From assembly GCA_016213595.1 (NCBI GenBank), contig JACRAA010000150.1, forward strand, positions 1 through 7,333: a stretch of 7,333 nucleotides of DNA, written 5' to 3'. Below, piece by piece: positions 6,450 through 7,333 of this stretch. The stretch comes from Actinomycetota bacterium. GTDB lineage: Bacteria; Actinomycetota; Actinomycetes; Propionibacteriales; Propionibacteriaceae. A program made the translations under genes and the position numbers. Within the stretch, counting starts at the first letter, position 1. Every line of letters starts with the position of its first letter. A model generated the notes under the pieces. That model was not told the DNA's origin, searched no databases, and saw only the letters and a program-made list of their open reading frames with translations.

Positions 6450-6877
6450 TCGTCGTCCTCGTCGTCAGGGTCGAGCCGCTCCACAGGGATCCCGGTCAGC
6501 GCCGACACCTGCTCCACGAGGGTGCCGTGGATGAGCGCCCGGAGCTGACGACGGGTCGTGGCGCGGTGCTCGATCGGCCGGCGGTACACGACGATCCTCG
6601 CCGGGGACGACGACGTCCCCTCCTGCGCCGCGGCGAGCGGAACCCGGCTCGACCACTGGCCCGCCATGTCGGGAACGTCCTCGAGACCCACGTCGACACC
6701 CACGAGCGCCTCGGGGGCTGCGGCGGTGATGCGCGCGAGCGACTCGGACAGGCTCTGCAGGAAGAACTCCGAGCGTGACACCGGACGGTCGCGGCGCAGA
6801 GCGCGGCCCGCCACGCTGTTGGCAGGAGCCAGAGGGCCACGCATGCCCCGCTGGTGGCGGTCGCGGCGGTCCGGCAT
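6443..6877 (-). CDS. Actinobacterial 'metallopeptidase family' small protein with degenerate zinc motif
   Basis: Seen: 144 residues from the ATG at 6877. The N-terminus RDRHQRGMRGPLAP (5-18) is the family's hallmark opening, which fixes this start over the in-frame ATG at 6910. Other motifs are VDVGLEDVPD at 61-70, the conserved ARIVVYRRPIE at 93-103, and LIHGTLVEQVSALTG at 115-129. The tail is strongly acidic (DPDDEDDED at 136-144). Family knowledge: this group is related to zincin-like 'possible metallopeptidases' whose active form carries HExxH. Here the equivalent position reads H-G-T-L-V-E-Q, so the catalytic Glu and second His are missing. I therefore expect no classical zinc peptidase activity; this degeneracy seems common in the short actinobacterial members. 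It is convergent with DUF5719 (8-bp gap) and divergent from DUF3499. That arrangement corresponds to Rv3259/Rv3258c in M. tuberculosis. Its mRNA may be leaderless, as no good Shine-Dalgarno precedes the start. The biological role is unknown. Confidence 0.85.
   Translation of the reverse strand: MPDRRDRHQRGMRGPLAPANSVAGRALRRDRPVSRSEFFLQSLSESLARITAAAPEALVGVDVGLEDVPDMAGQWSSRVPLAAAQEGTSSSPARIVVYRRPIEHRATTRRQLRALIHGTLVEQVSALTGIPVERLDPDDEDDED
6446..6463. repeat. Two perfect tandem copies of a 9-bp unit encoding an acidic tail
   Basis: GTCCTCGTC is repeated twice head to tail, followed by one more GTC. On the minus strand it encodes the Asp-Asp-Glu repeat at the C-terminus of the metallopeptidase-family protein. 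The unit is a multiple of three, so copy-number change would keep the frame. Confidence 0.7.
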
Positions 6878-6884
6878 GAGCCCC

Positions 6885-6890
6885 ACTCTA
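6885..6890 (-). promoter_or_regulatory. -10 element for a leaderless metallopeptidase-family transcript
   Basis: On the minus strand TAGAGT (TANNNT) is followed by exactly 7 nt and then the ATG at 6877, so transcription would begin at the A of the start codon. I find no good -35 at 16-18 nt and no clear Shine-Dalgarno. This is the geometry known for leaderless genes in mycobacteria and Streptomyces. Confidence 0.5.
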
Positions 6891-6945
6891 GTGTCGACGC
6901 CTCCTGGCACCGGCTTCTCAAGTCGACGACATGCCCCACGAATCC

Positions 6946-6974
6946 TCGACCGCTGGGGCCGGGCGGGCTAGCGT
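6946..6974 (+). promoter_or_regulatory. Promoter for a leaderless DUF3499 transcript
   Basis: TCGACC (6946-6951), 17 nt, TAGCGT (6969-6974), then 6 nt to the GTG at 6981. Transcription would begin at or within a base of the start codon. No Shine-Dalgarno sequence lies between the -10 element and the GTG. The TAG of the -10 hexamer is also an in-frame stop, so the coding region cannot begin further upstream. Confidence 0.55.
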
Positions 6975-6980
6975 GCGACC

Positions 6981-7333
6981 GTGAGAAGGCGCTGCTCGAG
7001 GTCGGGCTGCTCGGACGTGGCCGTCGGCACGCTCACGTACGTCTACGCCGACTCCACCGCGGTCCTGGGACCGCTCGCGCTGAGGGCCGAGCCAGGCTGC
7101 TACGACCTGTGCCGGGCCCACTCCCAGAGCATGTCCGCACCGCGCGGCTGGGACGTCATCCGCCTGCCACTGGACGAGAACCAGCCCACGCACTCCGCAG
7201 ACGACCTCATGGCACTCGCAGACGCCGTGCGCCAGGCCGCAGGCGTCGGGGAGGATGCACCGAAGCGGCCCGCCAACGTCGTCGAGCTCGCGCGCAGGGG
7301 ACACCTGACGCTGCTCACGGACGCCGACCCCGC
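6981..7333 (+). CDS. DUF3499 family putative zinc-binding protein, 3'-truncated
   Basis: Seen: a frame open from the GTG at 6981 to the window end (117 full codons). An in-frame TAG at 6969-6971 makes this GTG the first possible start. The N-terminus RRRCSRSGCSDVAVGTLTYV (2-21), then YADSTAVLGPLA (22-33), YDLCRAH (41-47) and PRGWDVIRL (54-62), is the characteristic DUF3499 pattern. C5-x4-C10 together with C44-x2-H47 look like four ligands of a small treble-clef or zinc-ribbon-type site; C40 is an extra cysteine nearby. After about residue 65 the sequence is less conserved and continues beyond the window. Family knowledge: this is an actinobacterial family of unknown function (Rv3258c in M. 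tuberculosis) that sits just upstream of phosphomannomutase, so manB and manA genes are expected to follow to the right. It is transcribed divergently from the metallopeptidase-family gene across a 103-bp gap and appears leaderless. Zinc binding is inferred from residue spacing only. Confidence 0.88.
   Translation, partial: MRRRCSRSGCSDVAVGTLTYVYADSTAVLGPLALRAEPGCYDLCRAHSQSMSAPRGWDVIRLPLDENQPTHSADDLMALADAVRQAAGVGEDAPKRPANVVELARRGHLTLLTDADP

Noticed and set aside
6891..6895. GACAC (minus strand) next to the metallopeptidase-family -10 element, a possible WhiA site
   Set aside because: A 5-bp motif is expected by chance several times in a window this size, and nothing else supports it.
6893..6928. 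GTCGACG direct repeat (6893-6899 and 6922-6928) in the divergent intergenic region
   Set aside because: Seven-base GC-rich words like this recur easily in such DNA. The 29-bp spacing does not match a known operator type.

Overview
The window is very GC-rich DNA with almost no non-coding space. It looks like the chromosome of a high-GC actinomycete (Actinomycetota). The supporting signs are a WhiB-family regulator, a DUF3499 protein, a DUF5719 protein and the actinobacterial short 'metallopeptidase-family' protein, together with ATGA stop/start overlaps and TANNNT-type promoters. A member of the Micrococcales (Cellulomonas/Sanguibacter-like) is my guess, but the sequence alone does not fix the genus. 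I see no sign of mobile DNA, tRNA, rRNA or CRISPR.

Layout, left to right. (1) Positions 1-854 hold the C-terminal three quarters of a mannose-1-phosphate guanylyltransferase (manC type), cut by the window edge. (2) It overlaps by ATGA a four-helix membrane protein with a Trp-containing tail (851-1561). (3) A short, less GC-rich gap carries a near-consensus promoter with a palindrome in it. It drives a WhiB2/WhmD-type iron-sulfur regulator (1678-1938). (4) Next comes a 1037-residue protein (1996-5109) made of a cytosolic family-2 glycosyltransferase domain, a polytopic membrane domain and an extracytoplasmic C-terminal domain. (5) It overlaps by ATGA a membrane-anchored, secreted DUF5719 protein (5106-6434) built from three repeated beta-rich units. 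(6) Convergent to that is a small 'metallopeptidase family' protein on the minus strand (6443-6877) whose HExxH motif is degenerate. (7) Divergent from it is a DUF3499 putative zinc-binding protein (6981 to the window end). Both genes of this divergent pair appear to be leaderless.

The order manC - whiB2 - metallopeptidase-like - DUF3499 matches a neighbourhood I know from other actinobacteria. In Mycobacterium tuberculosis, Rv3264c, Rv3260c, Rv3259 and Rv3258c are followed by the phosphomannomutase (manB) and phosphomannose isomerase (manA) genes. The block therefore probably links GDP-mannose supply, envelope glycan assembly and control of division or differentiation. The least understood and most interesting part is the translationally coupled pair of the membrane glycosyltransferase and DUF5719. 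Its substrate and product cannot be read from the sequence.
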